Assembly: GCF_036711975.1 (NCBI RefSeq)
Contig: NC_091972.1
Span: 31,377,001-31,441,000 of the forward strand
Direction of reading: 5' to 3'
DNA: 64,000 bases
DNA from: Onthophagus taurus
Taxonomy: Eukaryota; Arthropoda; Insecta; Coleoptera; Scarabaeidae
Part shown: piece by piece, positions 34,201-42,580 of the stretch
Layout: the number at the start of each line of letters is the position of its first letter
Numbering within the stretch: the first letter of the stretch is position 1
The notes under the pieces: model-generated
Seen by the model: the letters and a program-made list of their open reading frames with translations, nothing else
What the model was told of the DNA's origin: nothing
Databases searched by the model: none
Made by a program: the position numbers and the translations under genes

Positions 34201-35174
34201 TCCATTTAGTCCTTTAGAATATACAATCTATCCGATGTGTCGAGATAGTAGAGAAAACATAACAATTGAAGGTTCCTCTGTAAATTCTGTAATGTTAGAT
34301 ACAGATCCCCAAGATGTTCACGATAGATTAATCGTTTCTGTTGCTGTTGGTGAAAATACTACATCGACAAATTTAAGTTTACGTCACACCACGATTATGC
34401 CAAACATTTTGGGATTTCCTATGTTAATGGCTGTTTTATTCTGCCCAAAAATGGAACCAAAACCATGCAATGATGGTACGCAATTTGGCGCTGTTTTGTG
34501 TGGTTTAGGAGCTAACAAGTTGAGTGGTAAAGCCTTATTTCCCGAACACGACATAGAGGTTATTTTAGACGCAGAATTATCTCAAGATTTATTAACTGAG
34601 ATCAACGAAATGAGATATTGGATGAATATGGCTGTTAAAACTATTGAATCGATTGGTAAAAAAATGCCACCATCTGTTGATATTATTCTTTGCCAACGTA
34701 ATTTAAAATCTAAATTAGAAAAGTAATTAGTTATTTATTTATTTTAATTGTTTAATTTAATAAATTTTATTTTTAAAGTATTTTGAAACATCCGAAAGAA
34801 GCAATTGTTCAAAAACCGATAACTCATTCAAAAGAGTGGGGTAAATTCTCGTATACAGGTGAAATTTTAGAGGTTAGCGCTAAAAATTTGCTTCATAATG
34901 ATATCTGGCCAATGCACTGGACGATGGAGCTCAAAGATATGGATAAAAAGAATGTGGAAGTTTCGCAAAATATTGAAGATCTTAAAAGTTTTGCTAAAGG
35001 GTAACTATACAAATTTTAACTTAATAAAAAAAAAAATAATGTTATTTTAGATATATCACCCCAAAAGAAATCGAATGTCAAGCTTGTGGTGTTATTATGT
35101 ATAGTAGTCCGGAAGTTGGAATGCATCTCATTTCCGAATCTCACGGAAAAATTATTAAACGATTAGGTTTATAA
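14270..35174 (+). CDS. spn-E: Spindle-E (TDRD9-type DExH helicase with Tudor domain), 14 exons
   Basis: A germline piRNA-pathway protein that acts in perinuclear nuage; in flies it is needed for transposon silencing. Exons: 14270-14467, 14524-15090, 15605-15766, 15822-16006, 16064-16230, 21123-21289, 21349-21519, 21573-22076, 22165-22391, 22446-22601, 22675-22822, 33479-34722, 34779-35000, 35051-35174. Total 4242 nt (1413 aa), close to Drosophila Spn-E (about 1434 aa), with all phases consistent. Domains: Walker A GPTGCGKT at residues 128-135, DEVH at 227-230, MSAT at 259-262, QRTGRVGR (motif VI) at 459-466, HA2/OB region to about 880, Tudor core about 930-982 ('[14 protein letters not shown]'), and a C-terminal C..C..H..H zinc-finger-like motif ('[23 protein letters not shown]'). 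No catalytic residue is lost. Introns 5 (4.9 kb) and 11 (10.7 kb) are transposon-filled. Confidence 0.95.
15143..15550. mobile_element. MITE in spn-E intron 2
   Basis: Terminal inverted repeats of about 45-50 bp: the left includes 'aaagtaaaaactttttgaga' near 15163 and the right is its complement ending 'ttacttttaccatcatattt' near 15545. A second inverted repeat is nested at about 15366-15478 ('atcttggaagataacatatt' against 'aatatgttaccttccaagat'). No ORF. About 408 bp. Confidence 0.8.
16231..18400 (+). other. spn-E intron 5, first half: no gene seen
   Basis: AT-rich with scattered stops. At 17213-17230 'ACAGGGTGTCTCACGTAAC' resembles one terminus of a CAGGGTGTC-type mariner element, but no matching opposite end was found nearby. 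The open frames here look random. Confidence 0.45.
18420..20510 (+). mobile_element. Dead Tc1/mariner element in spn-E intron 5
   Basis: Plus-strand pieces at 19278-19466, 19396-19620 and 19910-20155 read as one transposase: HTH part '[23 protein letters not shown]', first Asp block '[15 protein letters not shown]', last block '[22 protein letters not shown]'. Frameshifts and stops lie between them. Flanking inverted similarity supports element ends: 'cggtacggtatttgttgagc' near 18452 against 'gctcgacaaatatcgtaccg' near 20383. Exact termini and TSD are not fixed. Confidence 0.72.
20511..21122 (+). other. spn-E intron 5, last part: nothing recognised
   Basis: AT-rich sequence running into a regular acceptor (ending TTTAG at 21122). 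No ORF with family similarity and no repeat structure noticed. Confidence 0.4.
21123..22822 (+). CDS. spn-E: spn-E exons 6-11 (motif VI and helicase-associated region)
   Basis: Exon 6 contains '[19 protein letters not shown]' (motif VI). Exon 7 has '[19 protein letters not shown]' and exon 8 the HA2-like '[21 protein letters not shown]'. Exons 9-11 continue to '[13 protein letters not shown]' before a GTGAGT donor at 22823. The open frame in exon 9 meets TAG at 22390, but splicing at TA|GTAATT to 22446 continues '[22 protein letters not shown]', so the stop is intronic rather than a mutation. Confidence 0.92.
22823..23619 (+). other. spn-E intron 11, start: nothing recognised
   Basis: Donor GTGAGT at 22823, then about 800 bp of AT-rich DNA without coding similarity. 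'tagggtccgaccaaaaccga' near 23091 resembles a hAT-like terminus, but no partner end was found. Confidence 0.4.
23854..25339 (+). pseudogene. Ginger integrase/transposase, 5' part
   Basis: The reading 23875-24417 shows '[21 protein letters not shown]' and '[11 protein letters not shown]' (H2C2 integrase zinc finger), then the core '[34 protein letters not shown]' and '[15 protein letters not shown]'. A frameshift near 24400 moves to 24347-24805, with '[25 protein letters not shown]' supplying the third acidic residue (D, D, E order). Two in-frame stops near 24803 and 24864 follow. Frame 24896-25387 holds a PHD/RING-like Cys motif ('[20 protein letters not shown]...CPLC'). This resembles KRBA2/SCAND3-type integrases. 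Non-functional. Confidence 0.83.
25687..28497 (-). CDS. LINE ORF2: endonuclease plus reverse transcriptase, 936 aa
   Basis: The N-terminal apurinic endonuclease opens '[18 protein letters not shown]', then '[16 protein letters not shown]', '[10 protein letters not shown]' and the catalytic '[12 protein letters not shown]' (SDH). The RT has '[27 protein letters not shown]', '[19 protein letters not shown]', '[22 protein letters not shown]', '[20 protein letters not shown]' and the active-site box '[13 protein letters not shown]' near residue 650. The C-terminus ('[35 protein letters not shown]') is the usual LINE tail. The frame is uninterrupted. There is no RNase H domain, consistent with the CR1/L2/Jockey group. 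Confidence 0.9.
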   Translation of the reverse strand: MNITNNFKIAHLNVRSLQPKIDQVSLLLIEHNFDMFAITETWLDPSVPDYDLAIEGYNLYRHDRHGRGGGVCWYVRSNVVCRVMDVEGALEQLWIKVSLKKLSLSCGVIYKPPNIAAGDFIASFEEVLAQVTLLTDDVLCVGDFNIDMLKSDTAAVSELINTLEVFGLQRLIKEPTRVTPKTATLLDVILFSNDELVSDSGVLDNDLSDHSLVFVELHTPQERVVPLFKTYRNYVGFSELMFYEHLQSLPWRILYEIQTIDEKVRFLTENILVLLDLHAPLKKARITKPGAPWISAELRAAMQNRDKLLQSFKRSRDPAHWQLYKTARNLVTNMHRNCKQKYLQNFLDLGNGPKTWHTLKSTKLIKSKHRSLPNHFQDASIINDFFIDSLPSTNSTVDNNMYSNLNERVVIPLRFSTVSESDVLKILKSIKSNAIGTDGVSVKTLEYCMPFLLPYVTHLVNFCIQNSVFPSLWKVAVVRPIPKVANPILVSDLRPISILTAMSKIMEKIINGQLQHHLEINNILPSVQSGFRHGHSCTTALTCVIDDIMGATDRGYMTVLVLLDYTKAFDTVNHNLLLTILKHYGLEDSAVAFFENFLSGRQQYVQLSNHQSNVRLLGSGVAQGSVLSPTLFSIYTAPLSNIFKYCKVHFYADDTQVYISYKPQEQQHYLNLLNIELSDLVSAANHHSLVINPNKSKVMIFGRKMDILRYGGDVRVTVNGSTLPIVSEARNLGLVMDSDLRFRSHVSSMLQGAFGKLKALYPSRHLLTINTKTLLCNALILSKFNFGDVVYGPSLLRVDEQRIQRVQNACLRFIFGIRKYDRISYKLTEVKWLNMVRRRQLHCCVFYYNIIQREKPQYLCQKIQYRTDIHNLNLRFRGALSPPNHNTELFKRSFSYQIVKTYNDLPTETKLLASVSSFKKRVFGCLLDQQTAILSI
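28779..29414 (-). CDS. LINE ORF1 protein, 211 aa, coiled-coil
   Basis: An L1-like ORF1p architecture. Residues about 15-75 are a heptad-rich coiled coil ('[36 protein letters not shown]'). An RRM-like region follows ('[10 protein letters not shown]...', '[30 protein letters not shown]') and then a C-terminal domain ('[17 protein letters not shown]'). The known role is nucleic-acid chaperoning of the LINE RNP. The ATG has a clean upstream leader and the stop is TAG/TGA-adjacent at 28779. No CCHC knuckles are visible, which distinguishes it from Jockey-type ORF1 such as the remnant at 48.4-49.4 kb. Confidence 0.85.
   Translation of the reverse strand: MTEKTRLAAERRELVKSCIIDIVKDNEFIKVLRETIAKEVDRVFEEKIQSLEERVSDLEEKNRKLSDKCDALEQYSRRTSVRIIGLKKCDPERVEERVLDLFREKLDIKMREDAIDRCHPIGRPNNGVQSLIVRFVSYRDRKLVMRNKRKLKGSKITIVEDLTKLRYDLYREAIKKFDHKSVWTLDGVIHVVVNGTKTKITSWSELNKMSG
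29528..29847 (+). pseudogene. Ginger transposase, 3' part (Cys-rich tail)
   Basis: Beyond the LINE the Ginger frame resumes: '[28 protein letters not shown]', then in-frame stops, then '[48 protein letters not shown]' and TAA at 29845-29847. The regular Cys spacing (CxC, Cx4C, CxC, CxxxC) matches the C-terminal cysteine-rich tail known in insect Ginger proteins. It joins 'DARN' upstream of the LINE target site. Confidence 0.78.
30560..31214 (-). mobile_element. Tc1-type transposase remnant
   Basis: The minus-strand frame 31214-30996 reads '[24 protein letters not shown]...[32 protein letters not shown]', matching the central Tc1 stretch ('...RYTKKTVKHGGGSIMVWG'). Downstream pieces to about 30560 continue in broken frames, with a degraded counterpart of the 'SPDLNPIE' block near 30800. 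Inactive. Confidence 0.65.
31230..32250 (-). mobile_element. LINE reverse-transcriptase remnant
   Basis: In broken minus-strand frames around 31640-31830 the translation resembles '[39 protein letters not shown]', the RT block with 'FRxxRSTxDQIF...FIDFKxAFD'. Around 31910-32040 a preceding block ('[20 protein letters not shown]') resembles 'KAPGEDxI..ELLK'. Many stops. Clade not assigned. Confidence 0.55.
32257..32960 (-). mobile_element. Tc1/mariner-type transposase remnant
   Basis: Broken minus-strand frames give '[29 protein letters not shown]', then '[19 protein letters not shown]', then '[47 protein letters not shown]', a typical catalytic-domain series with the first Asp in 'TDEKIF'. 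The 26-mer-scale string beginning 'cttctgcacaattttcgaag' occurs both at about 32379 and about 32851, marking an internal rearrangement or deletion junction. Confidence 0.7.
33162..33445. mobile_element. 284-bp MITE next to the spn-E exon 12 acceptor
   Basis: TIRs of about 50 bp: the left CAGGATGTTTCACTTAAAAC pairs with a right end reading GTTTTAAGTGAAACACCTTG. TA flanks both ends (33160-33161 and 33446-33447). It is non-coding. Its right end lies 33 bp upstream of exon 12 (33479), so it abuts or supplies part of the polypyrimidine/branch region. Confidence 0.85.
33479..35174 (+). CDS. spn-E: spn-E exons 12-14 (Tudor domain and C-terminus)
   Basis: Exon 12 (1244 nt) opens with '[21 protein letters not shown]' in phase with exon 11. 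It holds the Tudor core '[17 protein letters not shown]...[21 protein letters not shown]', with the aromatic residues (Phe, Tyr, Tyr) that typically contact methylarginine, followed by a staphylococcal-nuclease-like extension. Exon 14 supplies the C-terminal Cys/His motif and TAA at 35172-35174. A likely poly(A) signal (AATAAA within 'taaataaaaataaagcg') lies about 150 bp downstream near 35322-35333. Confidence 0.93.
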
Positions 35175-36050
35175 AATCATTGACGATTCAAAAAATTTTA
35201 TTTTTATTATTTAGTTTTTTAATTAAGTTTTGTTTTTAATGTAATGAATGTTACTTTAACTCTCTTTTTTAATACCATAAACGTTCTTTGTTTCTTTACA
35301 TAAAATATTTTTTTGTACTTTTAAATAAAAATAAAGCGTTAGTAATATAAATTTGTCTTTTTGACTTTTCCTAAAATCCCCATCATTTAAATAAATGAAG
35401 ATATCTAATATAAAATCTATTATTTTATTAAGTAATAATTTTTTGGTATTTACCAAAAAAACTTAAATACTAATCAAACAATAATTGATGAAGCACTTGA
35501 AGATATCGTATCAGAATTGAAAGATGTTACAAAACGATTGGGAAAATAATTGAAAACAATGTGTAGGTTTTGGGAAAAATAAACGTTATGACTATGAATT
35601 TTTATGATATTAATAAAAAGATTATGGTTTTGGAATATTATTGGAATATATTTGGAATAGTACTTTAGAATTGGATTATTCATCAAATTATTAGTGAGAA
35701 TATGCAAAATTGAACCATTAAAATATTGTAATATTAAAATACCATTGAAATAAACCATTATGAATTAAAATCAATTTTAAAGACTTTTGTACTTTGTTCT
35801 GATCATGGAACAGTTTAAAATTATAATTTCGATTATTCTTCAATATATTTATTAAAATTTGTTTATCAGAAAATTTAATTCCAAAATACATGAAATATAC
35901 ATAAATTAGCACAACACAACCATTTTACTATCGAAATACATCCGCAGATCTTATAACCATATTTATTTATTTCACTATTTGGGATACATACAGATAATCC
36001 CCACAACAGTATCCTCTAAAATATAAAAACATAATTAAAAAAAATAAATA
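35175..36050. other. spn-E 3' flank: AT-rich, no gene
   Basis: Contains the likely spn-E poly(A) signal near 35322-35333 and then about 700 bp of very AT-rich DNA. The open frames here are short and low-complexity (Ile/Asn/Tyr/Phe) and I see no support for them as genes. Confidence 0.5.
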
Positions 36051-37850
36051 AAAAAGAACTCAATTACAATTTAAGCAACTAAAAGATAACAGGAATGATA
36101 TTTAAAATAAATTACAAAATAAAAAGTATTATTGACACACGTTCAATTTACAAATAGCATTCCGAAAACTACTAAAAGATAAAACAAAAATGTCCACATC
36201 AGGACAATAACGATTATACGTATTCCTAATACGAAGTAACGGCGAATTAAAGTACGCATTAGTGCTAGAAGTGGACAATCTAAATAAACACTGATCTCGA
36301 GTAAAATAGCTGGGCACAGCGAATGAAACATGATTCATAAGTTCGGGCCAGTTCGGGCGAGTCAAGCAAACCATTGATCAATTTATACAAGAACCAACCG
36401 TTCGCAAACCAAAGACGGTGCATCTCTGCTCATAGGAACAGTAAGTTAAATTTGTGAGCCAAATATCGAGCAAATCTTTTCTGCAATCCCTCAAGGCGGT
36501 CAATATACACAGCATATACAGGATTCCAGACAACCGATGCATAATTTAGAACACTATTTACATAGGCCATGTATAAGGACCTTATACATTGTAGGTTAGT
36601 AAAATGTCTGGAGATTCTAATGGTGTAACCTAAAATCCTATTAGCCTTAGAGAATAATTCTTCCGAATGATTCGTGAAAAGCAATTTAGAATCGAAAACG
36701 ATACCCAGATCCTTTACACTAGAAGTAATTCTCAAGTACTCCGATCCAAGTCTGTAATCTGCCTACGGTGTATCTTTTTCTGCTGAAGGTAATATGTATG
36801 CATTTGTCATAATTTAGATAAAAAAAATTGTTTGTGCAGTAATTTTACGAACGATTAAGATCATCTTGAAGTTTTACACAAACAGAAGTTGATTGAACTT
36901 TAGTAACTATTTTGCAGTCATCAGCGTAAAGCAAAAATTCACTGTGATGAAAACATTCGTAAATATCGTTAATGTAGGCTAGGAATAAAACTGGACCCAA
37001 GTGACTTCCTTGAGGTACACGAGAAGTAACTAAGGCGAAGTTAGAAGTATAATTATTTATTTTTACAGCTTGACATCTATCGAAAATATAAGAAGCCAAC
37101 CACGATAGCAGCCAATTTGACAAATTAAACCCTTCTAATTTAGATAGGAGTGTTGCATGATTCAATTTGTCAAACGCTTTACAGAAATCCGTATAAATGG
37201 AATCTGTCTGACAGTTTTCGTTCATACATGATTGAATGAAGTTGATGTAAGACACCAGATTAGTATCAACCGAACGGCCACGGAGAAAGGTTGCTGAATC
37301 AGAGAAGGTTGTATCGCACGGTATAAATTATCATATATAATTTTTTCGAATACTTTAGATATTATCGATAAAATAGAAATAGGGCGATAGTTCGAAACGA
37401 TATTTCTATTCTTCTATTCAGAGGGGAAAATTCATTGTGAGAGAGAACGGTAGAAAATAATGAAAAGTGGTTTAGCAAGCTCTGACGCACATGTTTTAAT
37501 GAAAATACCCGGTAATCCATCGGAACCCGGTCCCAAGTTGCTATCAACGGAAGTAAGACCATCCAAAACATCATCAACTGAGAACCAGTGGCAAAAGTTA
37601 TTTAATATACTTTGACGTGCTTGTTGCAGATTTTTACTATCAATAAAAACCGAACTAAAATATTTAGAGAATAACTCCACAATCTGGTGACCCTCAGTTG
37701 CGGACTCACCATTATATACCATACAAGCCAGTACACCGCCACTGCCACGTTTTCTATTAGCTGCATATGACCAAAGATGAGCCGGATGATTAATTAAGTC
37801 AGATTGTACATTAGTTAAATAGATAGACATAGAAATCAAAAATTACCATT
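36050..37850 (-). mobile_element. LINE remnant (same type as the 59.9-61.8 kb copy)
   Basis: Minus-strand pieces 37839-37432 ('GPGSDGLPGIFIKTCASELAKPL'), 37255-36845 ('DSIYTDFCKAFDKLNHATLL', 'TSRVPQGSHLGPVLFLAYINDIYECF', 'LLYADDCKIV'), 36735-36430 ('VKDLGIVFDSKLLFTNHSE', 'LNYASVVWNPVY') and 36374-36129 (C-terminus, 'NSPLLRIRNTYNRY...DIFVLSF') lie in order. At least three frame breaks; inactive. The RT resembles the copy at 60192-61589 more than the intact LINE at 25.3-29.5 kb. Confidence 0.8.
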
Positions 37851-38059
37851 ATTAATTAGATTTTATAAATAGAAAGATTAGTTACATTTACAACATACTA
37901 ATAAAGATTAAATATTTTATTGAATTATAACCGTCTTTTAGCACCAATATGGCACTGAAACTGATCATTAACAGGACGTACCATCAATTTTTATAATTCT
38001 TATGATAATTTACAATCACAAAGACTTGTCCATTGACTGATCATCAAGAAGCAGTATGA

Positions 38060-41000
38060 AAAATATTTTTTAAGGGATGAGGACATTAGGACTCAAACAG
38101 AAATCAGGAGAGAGAGCTAGAGTGAATGAGGAGAAGTTGGATTGTGTGACAGGGGATATGGGAGAAGGCAAAGTATCGGGATGTGATCAAGGAGTGGTTA
38201 ATTCAGAGGTGTTTTTCCGTAGGTGTGAAAAATTGTATGAGACCGATGTGATGCCTCGCATCGACTGTGCGCAAGGTGTTGAATAGGGTGCTTGCGTTTA
38301 GGGTAATGAGTTTTGTGGAGAGAATGGGTGTGCTTGATGATAAACAATATAAGTTCAGAAAAGGAAGAGACACGATCCAGGCTCTGGATGGGTTAGTGCA
38401 GGGTATGTTGAGGTGTAAAGAGAATAAATGGCATGGAGTTAGTATGAATCACAAAACAAAAATCAAAATACGAGGGGCGGCACACGTTCTACAGGTCATC
38501 AAAGTTATTATTCAAAAATTCCGCCACGCTATAGAAGGCTTTCTCTGACAAATAATTCCTAATTTTGCGTTTAAACAGATTTGTTTCTAACACAACGACA
38601 CGATCTGGCAAGACATTATAAAATTTTATGTCCAGGTAATTAACGCCGTCCCTCGTCCTCGCCGTTCGAAAATACTTTAAAGCTAATTTTGGACCCGCCC
38701 TTGTACTATAGTTATGGCCAGAACTAACCGTTTTATATTGGGTGATGCTATTTTTAATGTAGAGATGGCAGTGGAAGAAGTAAAGGCATGGAATTGTTAA
38801 CAGTCCAAATTTAATAAATTTAGTGCTACAGCAATCCTAGAATCTCAAGTTTGCCATCACTCTGACGCATCTTCTCTGGGCTCCAAAAACTCGATCAGTA
38901 TGGGCAGAATGACCCCAAGCTAATAAGGTGTAGGTGGCATGACTAAAGAAATATCTATAAATGTGAAACATGTGATTCCCATGTAAGGCCCGAGTCAAGG
39001 TAGATTCCCAGATATTCAACAGGTGTCGTGCAAGTATCTAGACGTCTAAGGGAAAAATTTAAGGTTTGCGTTTTGGCTTCGTTCATGCGGAGTCCTTTTT
39101 TTTAAACCAGTTCGTGATGATCGCGCGTGAATCCATCATACGATGATGCAATGTAACGACATCATTCGCGCAAGCCGTGGCTACTGTATCATCAGTCATC
39201 AGCAAAGAGAATTATACTTGAATACCTCGGAATGATTTTGGGCAGGTCATTGACGAAAATTAAAATTAGAAGTAGACCCAGCACTGAGGAGACATATTGA
39301 AGTCTATCAGTCAAGTACGACTCTATAAGCTTGACACTATCCGCCTTTATATTAAATGTGCTTAGTTTGTTAATAAGTAAATCATGAGACACGCAGTCAA
39401 ACGCCTTCGTTAGATCGTAAAATGCTGCTTGTAAATAATTATTGGCTTCAAAACAATCTTAAGTAATCGTTGTTGATTTTTTTCCTTTTGAAGCCAAATT
39501 GCCCCGAATTTAAAATTCTGAAGCAACTGCTTATTTTGCAGCATTTCAAAGATTTTTCCAAAAATAGGCAAAATAGATATTGGCCTCTAGTTAAAAGGTT
39601 CATTTTGTGGGCCTTTTTGTGTATAGGGACAACTTTAGCTATTTTCAGACAGTCGGGGAATAAGGACGCAGATATGCATTCATTAATTAGTTTACACAAG
39701 GGATAAATGATTATATTTAAAATTGTTTTAATTAATCCCTGCACAAAGACTTCTTCAATTTGGAAACCACTTCGTGTAATTCATTAAAAGTTATTGGGTT
39801 AAACCCAAAGCTCTCGACATTAGAAGCATCATAGTTACTATTACTAACAGGTGAATTTGGATGAAGATTAGAGGAATTCAGCGATGATATTTTCAGCCAC
39901 ATCGGCAAAATATGTGTTCAATTCTGTGGCAGTCAACATGTTGATGGAGCGGTCATAAATTAAAGGATTGTTGCCTTGAATAATTTCTCACGTTGTTTGT
40001 TGCTAGAGTTTTTTATGTGGTTAGCATTTGCGTCTTTCTTCGCTTTAATGATTAGGTTGCGATAGAATCGTCTAAACTATCTTATTTGCACTGTGGATAT
40101 CAAATCCGGATGCTGTCTATTTATGTCAACCAGCAGAACATCCCTGGCTAGCTTAACATTATTAGTGAAGCAAGAAACTTTTTTCTCATTGCCCACCTTG
40201 CAATTGAGAACTCTGATTTTTTCTTTAAAGCAAAAGTGGAGGGCAGAAACAATGTGATTTATAAATAAGGAAAATTTTTCGTTTGCATTGAAATGAGTGT
40301 CATCAATAAAGCCAAAGTCAACCAGGTCAAAAGTGTTATAGAGTTGTATAAGAAACTCGGGTTCTACAACGTGGGGTCACGTCCGATAAATTACATTGAA
40401 AAGAGACTGAAACCGTAAATAGGTTACTATTCATGTTAGTAAATACATTATCCAAACAAGAACCCTCACGTGTGCACTGATCAACACAACTGCTCAACCT
40501 ATAAGATTCGTAGAGGCCGCACAATAAGTGTGCCTCCTTACTATCACGCTCGAAACGAACATTAAAATTACCAGTAATTATAACAAATTTGCTGTAGCTT
40601 AGATTAGACAGTACATCATTCATTCTGTTTAAAAATATTTGAAAATTACCAAGGGGTGAACGATATACTGTTAGAAATTGTACCGTTTGGTAGTTAATTT
40701 CCACTATTTCAAAATCAACCTCACTCAAAAGATCAACTATATCAAACGGTAAGTTTTGTTAAGGTTGGGAGGTATATGGATGAACAGAACGATCTGGTAC
40801 AGGCAGATGCCAATAATCAGATCGTTTTGGTTTCGGATGTGTCAGTTAAGAAGATCGAGCGAAGGTGGGAGTCGTGCGAGGAGTTTGCTGAAGGTTAGGT
40901 ACTTCGGGGTAACATATATGAGGGGTAAGGTTGCAAGTATGCTGGGAAGGCTTGCGATAGTTGCGGAAAAGGAGTGGGGTGTGAGGAGAGCGTTAGTAGA

Positions 41001-41400
41001 AAGAGTAATCGAGGAACCGGGGCGAGTTTCAGTTTGAATTCAACGGACGCGATGCAAATTGTGTCGGAGATTCTGCCTGGATTCGTCTTGGCGAAATATG
41101 CCCAAAGAAGGTGGTCGAAGCATGAATGTGGTGAATGAGAAAGGAAATGTATGGAATATAGTAACGAGTGAAATTCTAGGGAGCGTAGGATTTGAGAATG
41201 GATAAGAGAAAAAGTGTGGAGGTGAATGAGGTTGTGACAATATTTGAGAGTACAAAGAAAATGAACAGAATAGTGGAATAAGGGTGGAAAGGCAAGGGAA
41301 GTAAGGATGAGAAGTGTGAATAAGTTCGTCAGCTCAGTTGTAGTGGAAGATGTTAAGGAGGTTTGGAAGAAGAGATGGATGTAGTCGGTTAAGTAGGGAG
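38060..41400 (+). mobile_element. Plus-strand LINE remnant interrupted by another LINE
   Basis: The left part (38077-38440) has an RT fragment: 'VLNRVLAFRVMSFVERMGVLDDKQYKFRKGRDTIQALDGLVQGMLRCKENKWHGV'. The right part (40745-41400) continues with 'FVKVGRYMDEQNDLVQADANNQIVLVSDV' and 'LLKVRYFGVTYMRGKVASMLGRLAIVAEKEWGVRRA', a post-RT region. Between them lies an oppositely oriented LINE (about 38440-40740). G-rich composition compared with its surroundings helps separate the two. Clade not assigned. Confidence 0.6.
38440..40740 (-). mobile_element. LINE remnant, minus strand, nested
   Basis: In transcript order: endonuclease part 40728-40336 ('MSEVDFEIVEINYQTVQFLTVYRSPLGNFQIFLNRMNDVLSNL', 'FVIITGNFNVRF'), RT part 39744-39448 ('LINECISASLFPDCLKIAKVVPIHKK', 'SGQFGFKRKKI'), 39392-39192 ('MSHDLLINKLSTFNIKADSVKLIESYLTDRLQYV', 'FVNDLPKIIPRYSSIILFADD') and the C-terminal 39019-38837 ('TLLAWGHSAHTDRVFGAQRRCVRVMANLRF'). 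Many frame breaks. It spans nearly a whole ORF2 and sits inside the plus-strand LINE. Confidence 0.75.
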
Positions 41401-41413
41401 GTGTATAGATTTA

Positions 41414-41494
41414 TTAACACGTTAAGGACGACAGCTCTTATGGCTTGAACTTCATTCGAGGCACTGGTGCCTCGCATCGTACTTAACGTGTTAA
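41414..41494. mobile_element. 81-bp TTAA-bounded miniature inverted-repeat element
   Basis: It begins TTAACACGTTAAG and ends CTTAACGTGTTAA, a perfect 13-bp inverted pair, with an internal GGCACTGGTGCC palindrome near 41460. TTAA ends are typical of piggyBac-mobilised sequences. No coding content. Confidence 0.65.
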
Positions 41495-41849
41495 GGAAGG
41501 CTGAATGGGTGAAGACACCATTTAATGCTTATCTTAGGAGGTTTGAACTGGTACAAATAAAAAAGTACGAGTTGTTTGAATATTTTGCCTGTGATTATAT
41601 CATCTCTAGGAACGTTTTTAGGATTCAAGTTGGTGTGAATTTCCCTTACCAGTTCATGTGGCGTAATAAAGTGCTCTCGTCGTTTAATTTTAATAACTAT
41701 TTGGCTACCAGAAAAAAAGGTAAAAGATGAGATAAGAAACCCTTCTAAATTCCACCAGACTTCATACTGAGTATGTACACTTCCGAGCGTTGTAAGGATA
41801 ACATATTAAGAGAAAAGAAAACCAGTCTACATTATTAGGATGAGTTGAT

Positions 41850-42500
41850 AGTCAACTCTATGGATTTATTAATTAGTTTCCATCCACCAAAACAAATTTA
41901 ATATAGATTGAAAAATGAAAGTTTAGACATAATTTCTTAATTTCCATAAACATAGTTGTTTTTACTATTAAAACCCATTTGATTATTGTAGATTAAAAGT
42001 ACGAAATTAAAAAAAAATCGTATCTCAACAACGAACTAGGAAATCATCATGAAATAAAAAGCAATTTCAAGTAAGTCACTTCTTCAAATCTACAAATTTC
42101 AGATTTATGATTTTTTGAACGCAACCTTGCATAATCTTAAACATAAATGATAGGGCAATTAATCTTTACGTATCTCAAAAACTAAATGAGATCTCGTTAT
42201 GAAATGAAAAGCAATTTGAAGCAATGTTAATGGAGATTTAATCACACAAATAATTTCTTATTTTCAATAATCATCGTTATTATGATTGTTTAAATCCAAC
42301 TCTGCATGTTTGATTGTTATAAATATAAAGTATAAAGTTAGAAAAATCGTATCTCAAGAACGAATTGATATATCATCATGAAATGAAGGACATTTTAAAG
42401 CAACTTTATTTAAGATTCAACATTTTGAACATCATTTCTTCAAACCTTTAAATATCAGATTTATGAATTTTTAAATCCAACTCTGCAGGTTACTCTATAA
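41850..42500. repeat. Diverged tandem repeat, ~170-bp unit, 3-4 copies
   Basis: Units share 'aatcgtatctcaa.aacga', 'atcatcatgaaat.aa', 'aatttctt..tttc' and 'tttaaatccaactctgca'. Copies start near 42016, 42165 and 42346, with a partial one before 42000. It lies just upstream of the CRIB-motif gene. Confidence 0.65.
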
Positions 42501-42580
42501 TACGTTCAGAGACACGATTATCTGAACACACGCCACATTAACTTGAATGAAACGGCGCACAAAATGAATTATTAACGTAG

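Noticed and set aside
41467..41730. Plus-strand 87-codon ORF as a gene
   Set aside because: No recognised domain, begins inside the TTAA element and follows a LINE remnant; likely chance or LINE debris.
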